Shown here: positions 16,628-25,768 of the stretch, one piece after another
How the letters are laid out: every line of letters begins with the position of its first letter
How positions within the stretch are numbered: position 1 is the stretch's first letter
Source: Treponema sp.
GTDB taxonomy: Bacteria; Spirochaetota; Spirochaetia; Treponematales; Breznakiellaceae
Direction of reading: 5' to 3'
DNA length: 45,746 nucleotides
NCBI GenBank assembly: GCA_031265435.1
Contig: JAISCR010000027.1
Location: 1 to 45,746, forward strand
Notes under the pieces: generated by a model
Databases searched by the model: none
Told to the model about the DNA's origin: nothing
Seen by the model: only the letters and a program-made list of their open reading frames with translations
Translations under genes and position numbers: made by a program

Positions 16628-17178
16628 GTACCGTAATTACCGATGCCGAAGAAAGAATGAAGAAGTCGCTGGCAAGTCTCAAAGACGGCTTTTCCGCCAT
16701 CAGAACCGGCCGGGCTTCGGCAGCCCTCTTCGACAAGATCAGGGTGGACTATTACGGGGAGAAATCCCCTCTCAGCCAGGTGGCCAACATCTCCATTCCC
16801 GAGGCGAGGCTTGTAGTGATCCAGCCCTGGGACAAGGCTTTAATCGGGGAAATCGAAAAGGCTATCCGTTCTTCCGAACTCTCCCTTAATCCTTCCAACG
16901 ACGGCAAGGTTATCCGTATCTCCATCCCTCCTCTTACCGATGAACGGCGGGGGGAACTGGTAAAGCTGGCAAAGAATCAGGCGGAGCAGAGCCGGGTTGC
17001 CCTGCGAAATATCCGCCGGGACGGAAACGAAGAACTCAAGAGTCTCCAGAAAAAAGGAGAATTAACCGAAGACGGCGAGAAACAGACCGAAGCGGAACTG
17101 CAAAAACTGACGGATAACTACATCGCCAGGATTAATCAGACCCTGGCGGAAAAAGAGAAGGAAATCACGGAGAACTAG
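16624..17178 (+). CDS. frr: Ribosome recycling factor
   Basis: 184 aa, the standard RRF length. ATG overlaps the tsf stop (ATGA). Conserved features: MKKSLASLKDGFSAIRTGRA, DYYGEKSPLSQVANISIPEAR, IQPWDKALIGEIEKAI, IPPLTDERRGELVKLAK and the long C-terminal helix VALRNIRRDGNEELK. It splits post-termination ribosomes together with EF-G. Confidence 0.97.
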   Translation: MSTVITDAEERMKKSLASLKDGFSAIRTGRASAALFDKIRVDYYGEKSPLSQVANISIPEARLVVIQPWDKALIGEIEKAIRSSELSLNPSNDGKVIRISIPPLTDERRGELVKLAKNQAEQSRVALRNIRRDGNEELKSLQKKGELTEDGEKQTEAELQKLTDNYIARINQTLAEKEKEITEN

Positions 17179-17226
17179 GAGTGAAACGAGAGAAGATCTG
17201 CACATACTACCCAAAGGCTTGTCGTA

Positions 17227-18003
17227 ATGCCGGATGAAAATTCTTCCCGGTCTTCGCTTCTCTCTGTGCCTCCGCATGTGGGAATCGTCATGGATGGGAA
17301 CGGCCGCTGGGCTCAGGAGCGGGGGCAGATCCGTACCCAGGGCCACCTTGAAGGGCTCAAGGCTGCCAAGGCGATGGTCAAGGCGGCAAGCGATCTGGGG
17401 ATACGCTACCTCACCCTCTTTACCTTTTCTACGGAAAACTGGAAACGTACCGCGGATGAAGTCGGCTTCATCATGGGCCTTGTTATAAAGTATCTCAAAG
17501 CGGAATATGATTTTGCACGGGAAAACCGTATCAGGGTGCGTCATGCCGGAGATATGACGGGTCTGCCTGAGGATGTACGGAAAGAACTTCAGGAAACCTG
17601 CGAAGCCACGGCGAATTTTACCGGCATGCAGGTAATTTTAGCCCTCAACTACGGCGGCAGAGATGAAATAATCCGGGCCTTCCGCCGTTTTGCCCTCCGC
17701 GCTTTCCGGGAACCGGGCATTGACGCGGAAAAATTTCTTGCGTCCCTTACCGAAACAGGGTTCCGGGAATGTCTTGATAATCCCGATATTCCCGATCCGG
17801 ATCTCATCATCCGGACTGCGGGGGAATTCAGAATCAGCAACTTCCTGCTCTGGGAGGCGGCATACACGGAGTACTACATCTCTGAAAAATACTGGCCCGA
17901 CTGGACGAAAGAAGATCTTGAAGAAGCACTGGAAGTCTTCCGGAAACGGGATCGCCGTTTTGGGGGACTAAAGAGCCGGTCCGGGGAGACTGCCCATGAG
18001 TAA
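17227..18003 (+). CDS. uppS: Undecaprenyl (polyprenyl) diphosphate synthase
   Basis: 258 aa. Starts PPHVGIVMDGNGRWAQERG with the catalytic Asp23 and the phosphate-binding loop. Later: LTLFTFSTENWKR, ALNYGGRDEI and the C-terminal signature DPDLIIRTAGEFRISNFLLW. A soluble cis-prenyltransferase that makes the C55 lipid carrier for peptidoglycan and other envelope polymers. The SD is weak. Its 3' end overlaps cdsA by 8 nt, indicating coupled translation of envelope-lipid genes. Confidence 0.97.
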   Translation: MPDENSSRSSLLSVPPHVGIVMDGNGRWAQERGQIRTQGHLEGLKAAKAMVKAASDLGIRYLTLFTFSTENWKRTADEVGFIMGLVIKYLKAEYDFARENRIRVRHAGDMTGLPEDVRKELQETCEATANFTGMQVILALNYGGRDEIIRAFRRFALRAFREPGIDAEKFLASLTETGFRECLDNPDIPDPDLIIRTAGEFRISNFLLWEAAYTEYYISEKYWPDWTKEDLEEALEVFRKRDRRFGGLKSRSGETAHE

Positions 18004-18847
18004 ACTGGTGCAGCGGTTTGTTGTTTTCGCAATCGGACTTCCCCTTATCGTGTTCATCGTGATCTTTCTTCCCCAGCGTTACCATCTTTTTCTCAACATC
18101 CTGGTTATTATAGTCAGCAGTCTGGGAGCCATGGAATTTTCGGATATTCTGCGGAAGAAAGGCTTCCCCGTCAGACTGCCCGAGGCGGCCCTTCTGGGCA
18201 TGGTGTGCCCCGTCGCGGAGACACTGACCGTCAGTTTTGCGGTAACCAACCGTATCATTTCCGCCGCCTTCATACTTTCCGCAAGCTGCGTATTGGTTTC
18301 CCTTATCTTCTCCAGGAAAGACCGTCTCCAGGATGTAGTAAACCGGGCTGTATGCGGTTTTTCATTGATCATATATCCGGGACTCTTCATGTCCTGGATC
18401 GTCCGCATGGCCCACTGGGAAAATGCCTACTATGTCATTCTTTTCTTTCTGCTGATAGTAATGGCAAACGATTCTGCGGCCTGGGCATTCGGAATGCTCT
18501 TCGGCAAGGGGAACCGGGGGCTTATCCCCGCCAGCCCAAACAAGAGCATTGCCGGTTTCATCGGGGGGTTTGCTGCCTCGGTTCTGGTAGGCATGGGGGC
18601 AAGTCTCTTCCTGAAAGAGGCTTTCCAGCCGGAGATCCTCTCCCCGGCGCTTTCAGGTTTTATTCTGGGTTCCCTTACCGGCATTGCGGCCACATTGGGA
18701 GATCTGGGGGAATCGGCCCTGAAACGGAGTGCGGGTGTCAAGGATTCAGGGGGCCTCGTCCCCGGCCGGGGAGGTATTCTGGATTCCATCGATTCCATTG
18801 CCCTGGCGGCCCCGGTATTCTATGCCGTTTACTGGTTCCTCTTCTAA
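17996..18847 (+). CDS. cdsA: Phosphatidate cytidylyltransferase
   Basis: 283 aa multi-pass membrane protein with about 7-8 hydrophobic segments. It makes CDP-diacylglycerol from phosphatidic acid and CTP, the entry to phospholipid synthesis. The C-terminal CDS signature is present in variant form: ESALKRSAGVKDSGGL followed by PGRGGILDSIDS, where the classic pattern has PGHGGxxDRxDS. The His-to-Arg and Arg-to-Ser changes leave the catalytic Asp residues intact, so activity is expected. Overlaps uppS and precedes dxr by 9 nt. Confidence 0.94.
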   Translation: MSKLVQRFVVFAIGLPLIVFIVIFLPQRYHLFLNILVIIVSSLGAMEFSDILRKKGFPVRLPEAALLGMVCPVAETLTVSFAVTNRIISAAFILSASCVLVSLIFSRKDRLQDVVNRAVCGFSLIIYPGLFMSWIVRMAHWENAYYVILFFLLIVMANDSAAWAFGMLFGKGNRGLIPASPNKSIAGFIGGFAASVLVGMGASLFLKEAFQPEILSPALSGFILGSLTGIAATLGDLGESALKRSAGVKDSGGLVPGRGGILDSIDSIALAAPVFYAVYWFLF

Positions 18848-18856
18848 ACCGGCATA

Positions 18857-19987
18857 ATGAAAAAGCGGGTCGCCGTTTTCGGCGCGACAGGTTCCATAGG
18901 AAGGAATACGCTTGACGTTATCCGGAATTCTTGCCTGGAACCGGTGCTTTTTTCTTCCCACTTCAATGAAGAAGAACTGGTAAAACTCGGAGAGGAATTT
19001 CCCGGCGCTCTTCTTGTCCTTACCGGCCGCGGAAATACCGGCGCCGATATACCGTTCGCGGGCGGGGAAGGTCTCCGCAAGGCGATCTCCTCCTGCGGCG
19101 CGGATATTGCGGTAAACGGAATCGCCGGTTCCGCGGGGCTTTACCCTTCCGTATGGGCCCTGGAAGCGGGGATGGATCTGGCTCTGGCAAACAAGGAAAC
19201 GGTGGTCATGGCAGGGCCGCTTGTTCTTGAGCTTGCGAAAAAGAAAGGAACCCGTATTCTGCCGGTTGATTCGGAACACTCGGCTATCTTCCAGCTTATA
19301 CAGGCGCACGGCGTGGAAAGGCTTGAGAAGGTGCTGCTAACCGCCTCGGGCGGCCCTTTCAGAAACGCCTCCCCGGAAGAGATGAAAAAGATAAGTGCCG
19401 CCGAAGCCCTTGCCCATCCTACCTGGAAGATGGGGCCGAAGATCAGCATAGATTCGGCTACTCTCGCAAACAAGGGTCTTGAGGTAATCGAAGCGGTGAG
19501 GCTTTTCGCGGTTCCGCCGGAAACGATAGAGGTTGTGATCCATCCCCAGAGTGTGGTTCATTCGATGATCCGCCTGAAGGACGGGGCCGTGTATGCCCAG
19601 CTTTCCAATCCGGACATGCGGCTGCCCATTGCGGAGGCTCTTTTCCAGCCCGCAATGCCCCCCTCCCCTTTCGGGAAGCTTGATTTTGAGGATCTCCACC
19701 TGGACTTTGGCAGGCCTGACCCCGAGCGTTTTCCCATGCTGCCTTTGGCCTTCAAGACAAGCAGCCTAGGGGGGCTCTACCCCTCTGCCTATAACGCGGC
19801 AAACGAAGCGGCTGCAGCGGCTTTTCTTGAAGGCCGCATAGGCTTTCTTGATATATACCCCGTAGTCCGCTATGTTGTAGAGAGGGAATGGAGCAGAGAG
19901 CTGAAAAGTATGGAACTGGTTTTTGAGGGGGATGCCCGGGCCAGAGAACTTGCCAATGCATATATACGGGAGCGGTTCCAAAACTGA
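18857..19987 (+). CDS. dxr: 1-deoxy-D-xylulose 5-phosphate reductoisomerase
   Basis: 376 aa. N-terminal NADPH-binding Rossmann motif VFGATGSIGRNTLDVI; middle LANKETVVMAGPL, LPVDSEHSAIFQ and the metal-binding SEHSA region; catalytic lid region LTASGGPFR; SIDSATLANKGLEVIEA; HPQSVVHSMI. It commits carbon to the MEP isoprenoid pathway, which supplies the uppS substrate encoded two genes upstream. Length is close to the family average (~390-400). No strong SD; the gene is 9 nt behind cdsA. Confidence 0.97.
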   Translation: MKKRVAVFGATGSIGRNTLDVIRNSCLEPVLFSSHFNEEELVKLGEEFPGALLVLTGRGNTGADIPFAGGEGLRKAISSCGADIAVNGIAGSAGLYPSVWALEAGMDLALANKETVVMAGPLVLELAKKKGTRILPVDSEHSAIFQLIQAHGVERLEKVLLTASGGPFRNASPEEMKKISAAEALAHPTWKMGPKISIDSATLANKGLEVIEAVRLFAVPPETIEVVIHPQSVVHSMIRLKDGAVYAQLSNPDMRLPIAEALFQPAMPPSPFGKLDFEDLHLDFGRPDPERFPMLPLAFKTSSLGGLYPSAYNAANEAAAAAFLEGRIGFLDIYPVVRYVVEREWSRELKSMELVFEGDARARELANAYIRERFQN

Positions 19988-20038
19988 CCTGGTTTTGGAT
20001 ATATCCGAGACTGTTCCGGGACCAGGAGGTTTGGGAAC
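19988..20038 (+). other. Structured dxr-rseP intergenic region
   Basis: Right after the dxr stop, CCTGGT (19988-19993) can pair with ACCAGG (20021-20026), enclosing the palindrome GGATATATCC. An alternative pairing, GTTCC (20013-20017) with GGAAC (20034-20038), would compete with it. No U-run follows. It could tune read-through to rseP; purely a structural observation. Confidence 0.3.
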
Positions 20039-20074
20039 AAGCTCATCTTGCAATGTCAATTTTAGAGGGGTTTA

Positions 20075-21433
20075 ATGCTGTTATTTAAGATAGTTTTGGG
20101 GCTTATAGGCCTGGGGATAGTGGTTTTTGTTCATGAATTGGGGCATTTTCTTGCCGCGCGGCTTGTCGGTATAGATGTCGAAGCATTTTCCATCGGCTGG
20201 GGGAAGCCCCTGCTCAAACGGAAAGCAGGGAATGTGGAATACCGGCTGGGAATGTTTCCCATAGGCGGTTACTGCAAGATGCGGGGAGAAAACGAGTTCC
20301 AGGAGGCCTGGGAGAACAGACAGAAGGAAGTTGAACCTGTTAAGGGAACCTTTTTCGGGGCAAATCCCCTTCAGCGTATACTGGTTTGTTTTGCGGGTCC
20401 TTTTTTCAATCTTCTCTTTGCGGTCCTTATGCTTTCCATCGTCTGGGGCGCCGGCATAGAAGTCCGCACGCTGGGAAACCGGATCATACTCGCCTCGGAT
20501 ATACGGGGAGAGGATCTTTATCCCGCCGATGAAGCCGGTTTAAAAAGCGGAGACCGGATCGTCGCTATTGACGGAAAGGAGACCCCCTACTACCACAATA
20601 TTCAGGAAATGGTAGCCATAAACCCTGAAAAAAATCTCAACCTTACCGTAGAACGGGACGGCGGCATCCTTGAAATTCCGGTACGGCCGAACCTGGAGAA
20701 GAGTACCGGCGCGGGCCGTATAGGTGTCTATTTCTGGAACGAGCCTGTTATCGAAGAGGTAGCGCCGGGAAGCGCCGCGGCTGCCGCGGGTCTTGAAAAG
20801 GGAGACCGTATACTCACCGCCAACGGAGAAACGGTACGGAACAGCATGGATATGTACCGGGCCCTGGAAACAAAACCGGATCTTCTGGAACTGGTGTTTG
20901 AGCGGAACGGGAATGAAAAAAAGACCGGCATGGTACCCATTTACACCGATCAGGGGGAGGCGGATCTCGGTATCGGCTTTGCCTTTATCGAGTACAAGAC
21001 ACCCGCGCTGCCCTTCCACCAGGCTCTGTTCAAGGGCGTAAAGGAAGCCTGGAAAACCCTGACCCTCTACCTGCGCAGCCTGGGCCTCCTCTTCCGAGGC
21101 ATAGATCTGACCAAGGCGGTTTCGGGGCCGGTGCGGATAACCTACATGGTGGGCGATATTGCCGCCGAAGGCTTTGGAGAGAGTATAGGCGCGGGTTTAA
21201 GGTCGATGATCAACTTCCTCTCCCTCATCTCCGTGGCCCTCTGTATCATGAATCTTCTGCCTCTGCCCATTCTGGACGGCGGCATGATCCTGCTTTTTAT
21301 CTTTGAAGCCTTTCTCCATAAACCGCTGCATCCCAGGCTTGTGGGCGTGTTCCAAACTGTCGGGGTGGTACTGATATTCTCCCTCATGGCCTTTGCTCTT
21401 TTCGGCGATATTATGTTTCTGTCCAATCGATAA
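20075..21433 (+). CDS. rseP: Site-2 intramembrane zinc protease (RseP family)
   Basis: 452 aa with the RseP layout: zinc-binding HELGH at residues 20-24 in the first transmembrane helix; the membrane reentrant GYCKMRGE loop; two PDZ-like domains in the middle (DEAGLKSGDRIVAIDG and AAAAGLEKGDRILTANG); and the C-terminal membrane motif NLLPLPILDGG, whose Asp is the third zinc ligand. It cleaves membrane proteins such as anti-sigma factors or signal-peptide remnants. SD GAGGGG about 5 nt before the ATG. Last of the isoprenoid/envelope set; followed after 14 nt by a CpXC protein. Confidence 0.95.
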   Translation: MLLFKIVLGLIGLGIVVFVHELGHFLAARLVGIDVEAFSIGWGKPLLKRKAGNVEYRLGMFPIGGYCKMRGENEFQEAWENRQKEVEPVKGTFFGANPLQRILVCFAGPFFNLLFAVLMLSIVWGAGIEVRTLGNRIILASDIRGEDLYPADEAGLKSGDRIVAIDGKETPYYHNIQEMVAINPEKNLNLTVERDGGILEIPVRPNLEKSTGAGRIGVYFWNEPVIEEVAPGSAAAAAGLEKGDRILTANGETVRNSMDMYRALETKPDLLELVFERNGNEKKTGMVPIYTDQGEADLGIGFAFIEYKTPALPFHQALFKGVKEAWKTLTLYLRSLGLLFRGIDLTKAVSGPVRITYMVGDIAAEGFGESIGAGLRSMINFLSLISVALCIMNLLPLPILDGGMILLFIFEAFLHKPLHPRLVGVFQTVGVVLIFSLMAFALFGDIMFLSNR

Positions 21434-21447
21434 GGAGAAACCGTATC

Positions 21448-22080
21448 ATGAAACAGAAGATCCCCTGCTTTTGTGATAAATCTTTTTTTGTAGAGTTTCC
21501 CGAAGAACCGGATCTTGATGCCGAGCCTTCCTTCATCGATGAAATGATGGATGGTTCTTTCATGAATTTTACCTGTCCTGCCTGCGGTAAACTGCATAAG
21601 CCAGAATTCCCCATCACGGTGCTCTGGCCCTCAAAAAAGCTCCGCCTGGAGGTTCTGCCGGAACTGGATCGTGGTTTATTTTACAGACGGCAGGAAAATC
21701 CTGAAGACACCGAGACGGTTATCGGTTTTCCGGAAATGATTGAACGGATTGCGATAATCAGAGACGGGCTTGAACCTCTGGCGGTGGAGGTTCTCAAATA
21801 CTTCCTTCTCCTTAAGGCCGATGAAAGCTACCCCGGCAGGGAGCCTGTAATACGTTACGACAACTCTTCCGCTGTGGGGCTGGAATTTCATATAAGCGGA
21901 ATCCGGCAGGATGAATACGGAATAAGCCGGATACCGATGGAAGTCTATGAAAAAACCTGCACGGATTACAGAACGCATCCCAGGGCCGAACTGTACAGGG
22001 GCCTGCGGGTAAAAACCTACCTTTCCGTACAAAACACTATTCGGCCGGATCTTCCCGGGCAGTTCAAAACGGAAAACTGA
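21448..22080 (+). CDS. CpXC-domain protein
   Basis: 210 aa, SD AAGGAG 9 nt before the ATG. The first ~75 residues match the CpXC domain: a cysteine pair (IPCFCDKSFFVEFPEE), a 'DGSFMNF' strand, the zinc-ribbon pair FTCPACGKLH, then the hydrophobic LRLEVLPELD. The remaining 130 residues have no family I recognise. Function unknown; the four cysteines suggest metal binding. It lies 1 nt before the beta-propeller gene, so the two are probably one unit with rseP. Confidence 0.7.
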   Translation: MKQKIPCFCDKSFFVEFPEEPDLDAEPSFIDEMMDGSFMNFTCPACGKLHKPEFPITVLWPSKKLRLEVLPELDRGLFYRRQENPEDTETVIGFPEMIERIAIIRDGLEPLAVEVLKYFLLLKADESYPGREPVIRYDNSSAVGLEFHISGIRQDEYGISRIPMEVYEKTCTDYRTHPRAELYRGLRVKTYLSVQNTIRPDLPGQFKTEN

Positions 22081-22081
22081 C

Positions 22082-24058
22082 ATGAAATACAGGGATCTTT
22101 TCTGTACCGGCGTGGTGATCATCACCATGTTCCTTGCTTCGCCTTGTTCCACGGCTCAGACAGGCCTTGTGTGGAACGGGGACGCGCCCCTTCCTTCCGG
22201 ACACAGTGACAGTGTAACGAAACTGATCCTCGACGGAGATGTCCTCTTGAGCGTTGGGGAAGACGGTTATCTGGGGCTCTGGGATCTGAGCGGCCGCAGG
22301 GCCCTGGATCGTTTTCAGATCAGCCCCCACCATATCTCCGGCGCCGAAAAACGGCCCGGAAAAAGCCAGATAGCCATTGCCGAAAGCGACGGGTTTGGGT
22401 TTTACCGAATCTCCGCATGGGATTATCAGCAGAAAAAACAGCTCTTTAGCCGGCATTTCCCCGACCCGGTCAGTTATATCAACTATTCGGCAGGGGGAAA
22501 CTTCCTTATTGCCGTCAGGGCGGGGAACGCGGGACTTATGTTCATTCATCCTGAAACCGGCGAGATCCTCCTCTCCCCCGAAAATTTAAGCGGAAACATA
22601 AGCCTCGCCGCCACCGGCCGTTCGGAGCGGAGCATATTGGTCTATACGACATCAGGTTCCCTGTCCTACTGGGATCTGACGGATGGAACCGAAACAGGCA
22701 GCTTTCAGGCGCCTTCCAATCTTGTAAATACCCTGATCTTCGGGAACAACCGCTATCTGGCGGGTTTTGATACCTCTTCCCTGGTGCTTGTAGATCTGGT
22801 TTCGGGGGCCGTGCTGGCCCGTGAGCGGGGAGAAAGACGCGGCATCCTTATAAGCTCTTCTTCCGCGGCCGGCACGGGCGAATTTTATTCCCTGGACACC
22901 GAACGGGGTATTCTCAGCCGGTTCAATCTGGGTACATCGGGCAGGCTTGAGATCCGGGAGAGACAGAAACTTCCCGCAAACGAAAAATTCTCAAGCGCCC
23001 TTGTTCTCAATAACGGAAACCTTGTTCTGGGCAGCGCGGGAGGAGAAATTTGGCTTGTGAGCTCCAATTCTCCTCCAAATATTCTAAAGACTAATTCCCG
23101 GGTCTCAATTAGCGAGATTGCCGTATCAGGGGACAGTCTTGCCTTCCTCAGCGGAAACGGCATGGGAACCATTCCCCTGGACTACCGGGATCTGGGCGGC
23201 GGCATGGAATTCACTCTGGAAACCGCGGTTCCCTACACCCGGATAAGCGGCATGGACGGGGGCAAGAAGGGCTCCTTCCTCCTCTGGCAGGGGGAAAATA
23301 ACCGGGATCAGCCTGTTATACGGGAGCCGGACGGCAGGGAACGGAAATTTGACACGCTCTCATTGCGGCAGCCCCTGCTTGCCGCCGCTTCCCGCGGCGG
23401 ATATATTCTTTTTCTGGATTTGGGGGGAACGGGAAGGATTTTTTCAGATGACGCGGAACAGGTATTCTCCTTCTCTTCAGCGGGGGCCATGGACGCGGAT
23501 TTTGTTTCGGAAGACAGCATCATCCTGGGGAGAAGCGCCGTCTCGGGCAACAGTCCTTTTCTGCTTATCAATTTCAAAACCGGGGAAACAGTACCTCTGC
23601 GGTATCCGGCTTCCGTAGGCGGACGGGTCTATTCGGGCGCCTCGGGAAACATATACGGAGCGGCCTTTTCGGAAAACGAAGGGCAGAGAGGCAGTTCCAT
23701 TGTCCATCTGAATCTTTCCAATCCCCGGGAATCCGTTCCCCTGGCCGAATATGAGGGTGAAGATCCGTTTTTTTCAATCTGGGAAACAGATGCCATACCC
23801 GCATCCACCCTGGGAGGAGACGGCGCTTCAATCTACACAGAGGACGGAGTGATACCTTTTGAATATTCAGGAGGAATCCCCCGGAGCATAACAGGCGGAA
23901 AAGGCTGTTTTATTGCCCTGGATTCGGACGGCGGCATCTACTGGCATGACAGCCGTACCGGGAAGCTGCTGGCTGTTTTCAGGCTCTACACCGAAGAGTG
24001 GCTGCTGGAAGTAAAGGAACACGGCTTTTTGAAAGGCCCCGTAAAGCCCGCTTCCTAA
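22082..24058 (+). CDS. Exported WD40/quinoprotein-like beta-propeller protein
   Basis: 658 aa. N-terminal signal peptide (hydrophobic VVIITMFLASPCSTAQ; a relaxed lipobox around the Cys is possible, so it may be a lipoprotein). The rest is built of repeated beta strands with WD40-like units, for example GHSDSVTKLILDGDVLLSV then DGYLGLWDLSGR, and later SGSLSYWDLTDG and GGIYWHDSRTGKLL. That suggests one or two propellers facing the periplasm or surface, likely for protein or ligand binding. No enzymatic motif. It overlaps the convergent comFB-like gene by 4 nt at its 3' end. The family is recognised only by fold pattern. Confidence 0.6.
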   Translation: MKYRDLFCTGVVIITMFLASPCSTAQTGLVWNGDAPLPSGHSDSVTKLILDGDVLLSVGEDGYLGLWDLSGRRALDRFQISPHHISGAEKRPGKSQIAIAESDGFGFYRISAWDYQQKKQLFSRHFPDPVSYINYSAGGNFLIAVRAGNAGLMFIHPETGEILLSPENLSGNISLAATGRSERSILVYTTSGSLSYWDLTDGTETGSFQAPSNLVNTLIFGNNRYLAGFDTSSLVLVDLVSGAVLARERGERRGILISSSSAAGTGEFYSLDTERGILSRFNLGTSGRLEIRERQKLPANEKFSSALVLNNGNLVLGSAGGEIWLVSSNSPPNILKTNSRVSISEIAVSGDSLAFLSGNGMGTIPLDYRDLGGGMEFTLETAVPYTRISGMDGGKKGSFLLWQGENNRDQPVIREPDGRERKFDTLSLRQPLLAAASRGGYILFLDLGGTGRIFSDDAEQVFSFSSAGAMDADFVSEDSIILGRSAVSGNSPFLLINFKTGETVPLRYPASVGGRVYSGASGNIYGAAFSENEGQRGSSIVHLNLSNPRESVPLAEYEGEDPFFSIWETDAIPASTLGGDGASIYTEDGVIPFEYSGGIPRSITGGKGCFIALDSDGGIYWHDSRTGKLLAVFRLYTEEWLLEVKEHGFLKGPVKPAS

Positions 24059-24351
24059 TCATGGGCCGGATTCCTGCGGACTTTTTCTATAGCCCTGGAA
24101 ACAGCCTCTTTTATGCCCACGCGGTAATCCTTTTCGTTCATGGCCTGGGCCGCATAGAGGGTACCCAGCAGGGAGAAGCGGTAGAGCGGCCTTACCGAGT
24201 TAAGCGAAATGGCCGCCATATCCACCACACATTCATTGCAGCGGCAGATCTCTCCCGAATATGAGGCAAGCTGTTCTTCCAGTTCGGTAAGAACCATGTT
24301 TTCCGCTTCATTTTTTAGTAGATCGAATTCATATTCATCTCTGAAGGCCAT
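24055..24351 (-). CDS. ComFB-family late competence-like protein
   Basis: 98 aa with SD AGGAGGAG before the ATG. The sequence follows the ComFB pattern: ENMVLTELEEQLASY, the conserved cysteine cluster ICRCNECVVDMAAISLN, PLYRFSLLG and a C-terminal VGIKEAVSRAIEKVR helix. In Bacillus comFB lies in a competence operon but its role is unclear; in spirochaetes similar small proteins occur without natural competence, and a signalling role has been suggested for some relatives. Last gene of the rpsF-dnaB operon, 12 nt after dnaB. Confidence 0.8.
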   Translation of the reverse strand: MAFRDEYEFDLLKNEAENMVLTELEEQLASYSGEICRCNECVVDMAAISLNSVRPLYRFSLLGTLYAAQAMNEKDYRVGIKEAVSRAIEKVRRNPAHD

Positions 24352-24363
24352 ATTCTCCTCCTG

Positions 24364-25719
24364 TCACTGTGAGTAGCTTTCTTCCCGGGCTCTGCTTTCA
24401 AATTTTGTATAATTTCGCATGAAGGTCAAGGCCACATCCCCCGTGGGGCCGTTTCTGTTTTTTCTAAGGAGCAAATTTACCGATACCCCGTCTGTTTTGA
24501 CGGTTTCCTGCTTTTGCTCTTCCTTTTTTTTACCCGCCGCCTCATCGGGCCACTGGAGGAACATGACCAGATCCGCATCCTGTTCGATGGCGCCCGAATC
24601 CCGGATAGCGGAAAGATTGGGCTGTTCCTTTTCCGCTTCCCGGGTGAGCTGCACCAGGGTAACCAGGGGAATATCCAGTTCCCGCGCAAGACTCTTGAGA
24701 GATCGTGAAATTTCCGAAATCTGATCCCACTTGGGTGTAGCGGTATTATCCAGCCTGATAAGCCCCAGATAATCGATAAAGATTATTTCAACCTTCTGCT
24801 GGGCACGGAGCCGCCGGGCCTGGGAGCGGAGATCGAGGAGCCTCATGTTGGGCATATCAACGATATAAAGGGGAGCTTCGCTGATATCTCCCGCCGTATT
24901 CACCAGTTTTGCAAATTCACTTTCCCTGAGGAGCTTTTTTCGTATTTTATCCGCATCGATCCTTGCTTCGCTGGTGATGAGCCGCTGAGCCAGGGCCACA
25001 TCGGGCATTTCCAGGGTAAAAAACGCGGCGGGAATCTTTTTGTGAATGGAAATATGGGCCGCCATATTGAGGGCAATGGCGGTTTTCCCCCTGGAAGGCC
25101 GGGCGCCGATGATGATAAATTCCTGGGGATGGAAACCTGAGGTAAGGGTATCAAGGCCTCTAAAGCCTGAGGGGATACCCGTATACTCCTGTTTGGAATA
25201 GTACTGCTTTTCGATGATATCAATTGCCGCCGGGATAATCTGTCTTGTGCTCCGGTAATGGAGAGTCTGGCGATTGTCGTTCAGTTCCAGGATACGCTGC
25301 TGGGCCTCTTCCAGAATGATCCGGGATTCGGTGGATTCGTCGAAAACCTTGAGCCGCAGATCCCCCGCCACACGGAGCAGGGCGCGTCTGAGAGAATAGC
25401 CTGCCACGGACTCCGCATAAAATTCAATGTTGGCCCCCGAAGAGATCACCGAGGTAAGGTCCGCCACATAGGCGGCCCCTCCGGATTCCTCCAGGCGGCC
25501 TTTCTGTTTGAGGGATTCGGTAACCGACAGAATATCCGCGGTAAGGCCCTTATCGGTGAGATCCTGTACAGCTTCAAATATGAGCTGATGCCTCTTTGAG
25601 GAAAAATCGAGGGGATCGAGGATCTGCAGGGCCGCGGCCACCGCCCCCGAGTCCATGAGCATGGCGCTCAGGGTTGCCCGTTCTACCTCATCGTCATGGG
25701 GCGGTACCTTATCCGGCAT
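24364..25719 (-). CDS. dnaB: Replicative DNA helicase
   Basis: 451 aa. N-terminal helicase-loader domain (PPHDDEVERATLSAMLMDSG), linker, and RecA-like C-terminal domain with GIPSGFRGLDTLTSGF, Walker A GARPSRGKT (205-213), FTLEMPDVALAQRL, Walker B IEIIFIDYLGLI and the late SGAIEQDADLVMFL block. Hexameric 5'-3' helicase at the replication fork. SD AAGGAAG lies before the ATG. Clustering with ribosomal protein and ssb genes (rpsF-ssb-rpsR-rplI-dnaB) is a classic bacterial arrangement. Confidence 0.96.
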   Translation of the reverse strand: MPDKVPPHDDEVERATLSAMLMDSGAVAAALQILDPLDFSSKRHQLIFEAVQDLTDKGLTADILSVTESLKQKGRLEESGGAAYVADLTSVISSGANIEFYAESVAGYSLRRALLRVAGDLRLKVFDESTESRIILEEAQQRILELNDNRQTLHYRSTRQIIPAAIDIIEKQYYSKQEYTGIPSGFRGLDTLTSGFHPQEFIIIGARPSRGKTAIALNMAAHISIHKKIPAAFFTLEMPDVALAQRLITSEARIDADKIRKKLLRESEFAKLVNTAGDISEAPLYIVDMPNMRLLDLRSQARRLRAQQKVEIIFIDYLGLIRLDNTATPKWDQISEISRSLKSLARELDIPLVTLVQLTREAEKEQPNLSAIRDSGAIEQDADLVMFLQWPDEAAGKKKEEQKQETVKTDGVSVNLLLRKNRNGPTGDVALTFMRNYTKFESRAREESYSQ

Positions 25720-25768
25720 ATATAATAAACTTCCTTACGCTCGTGGCCCGAAGGGACACATGGACCGC

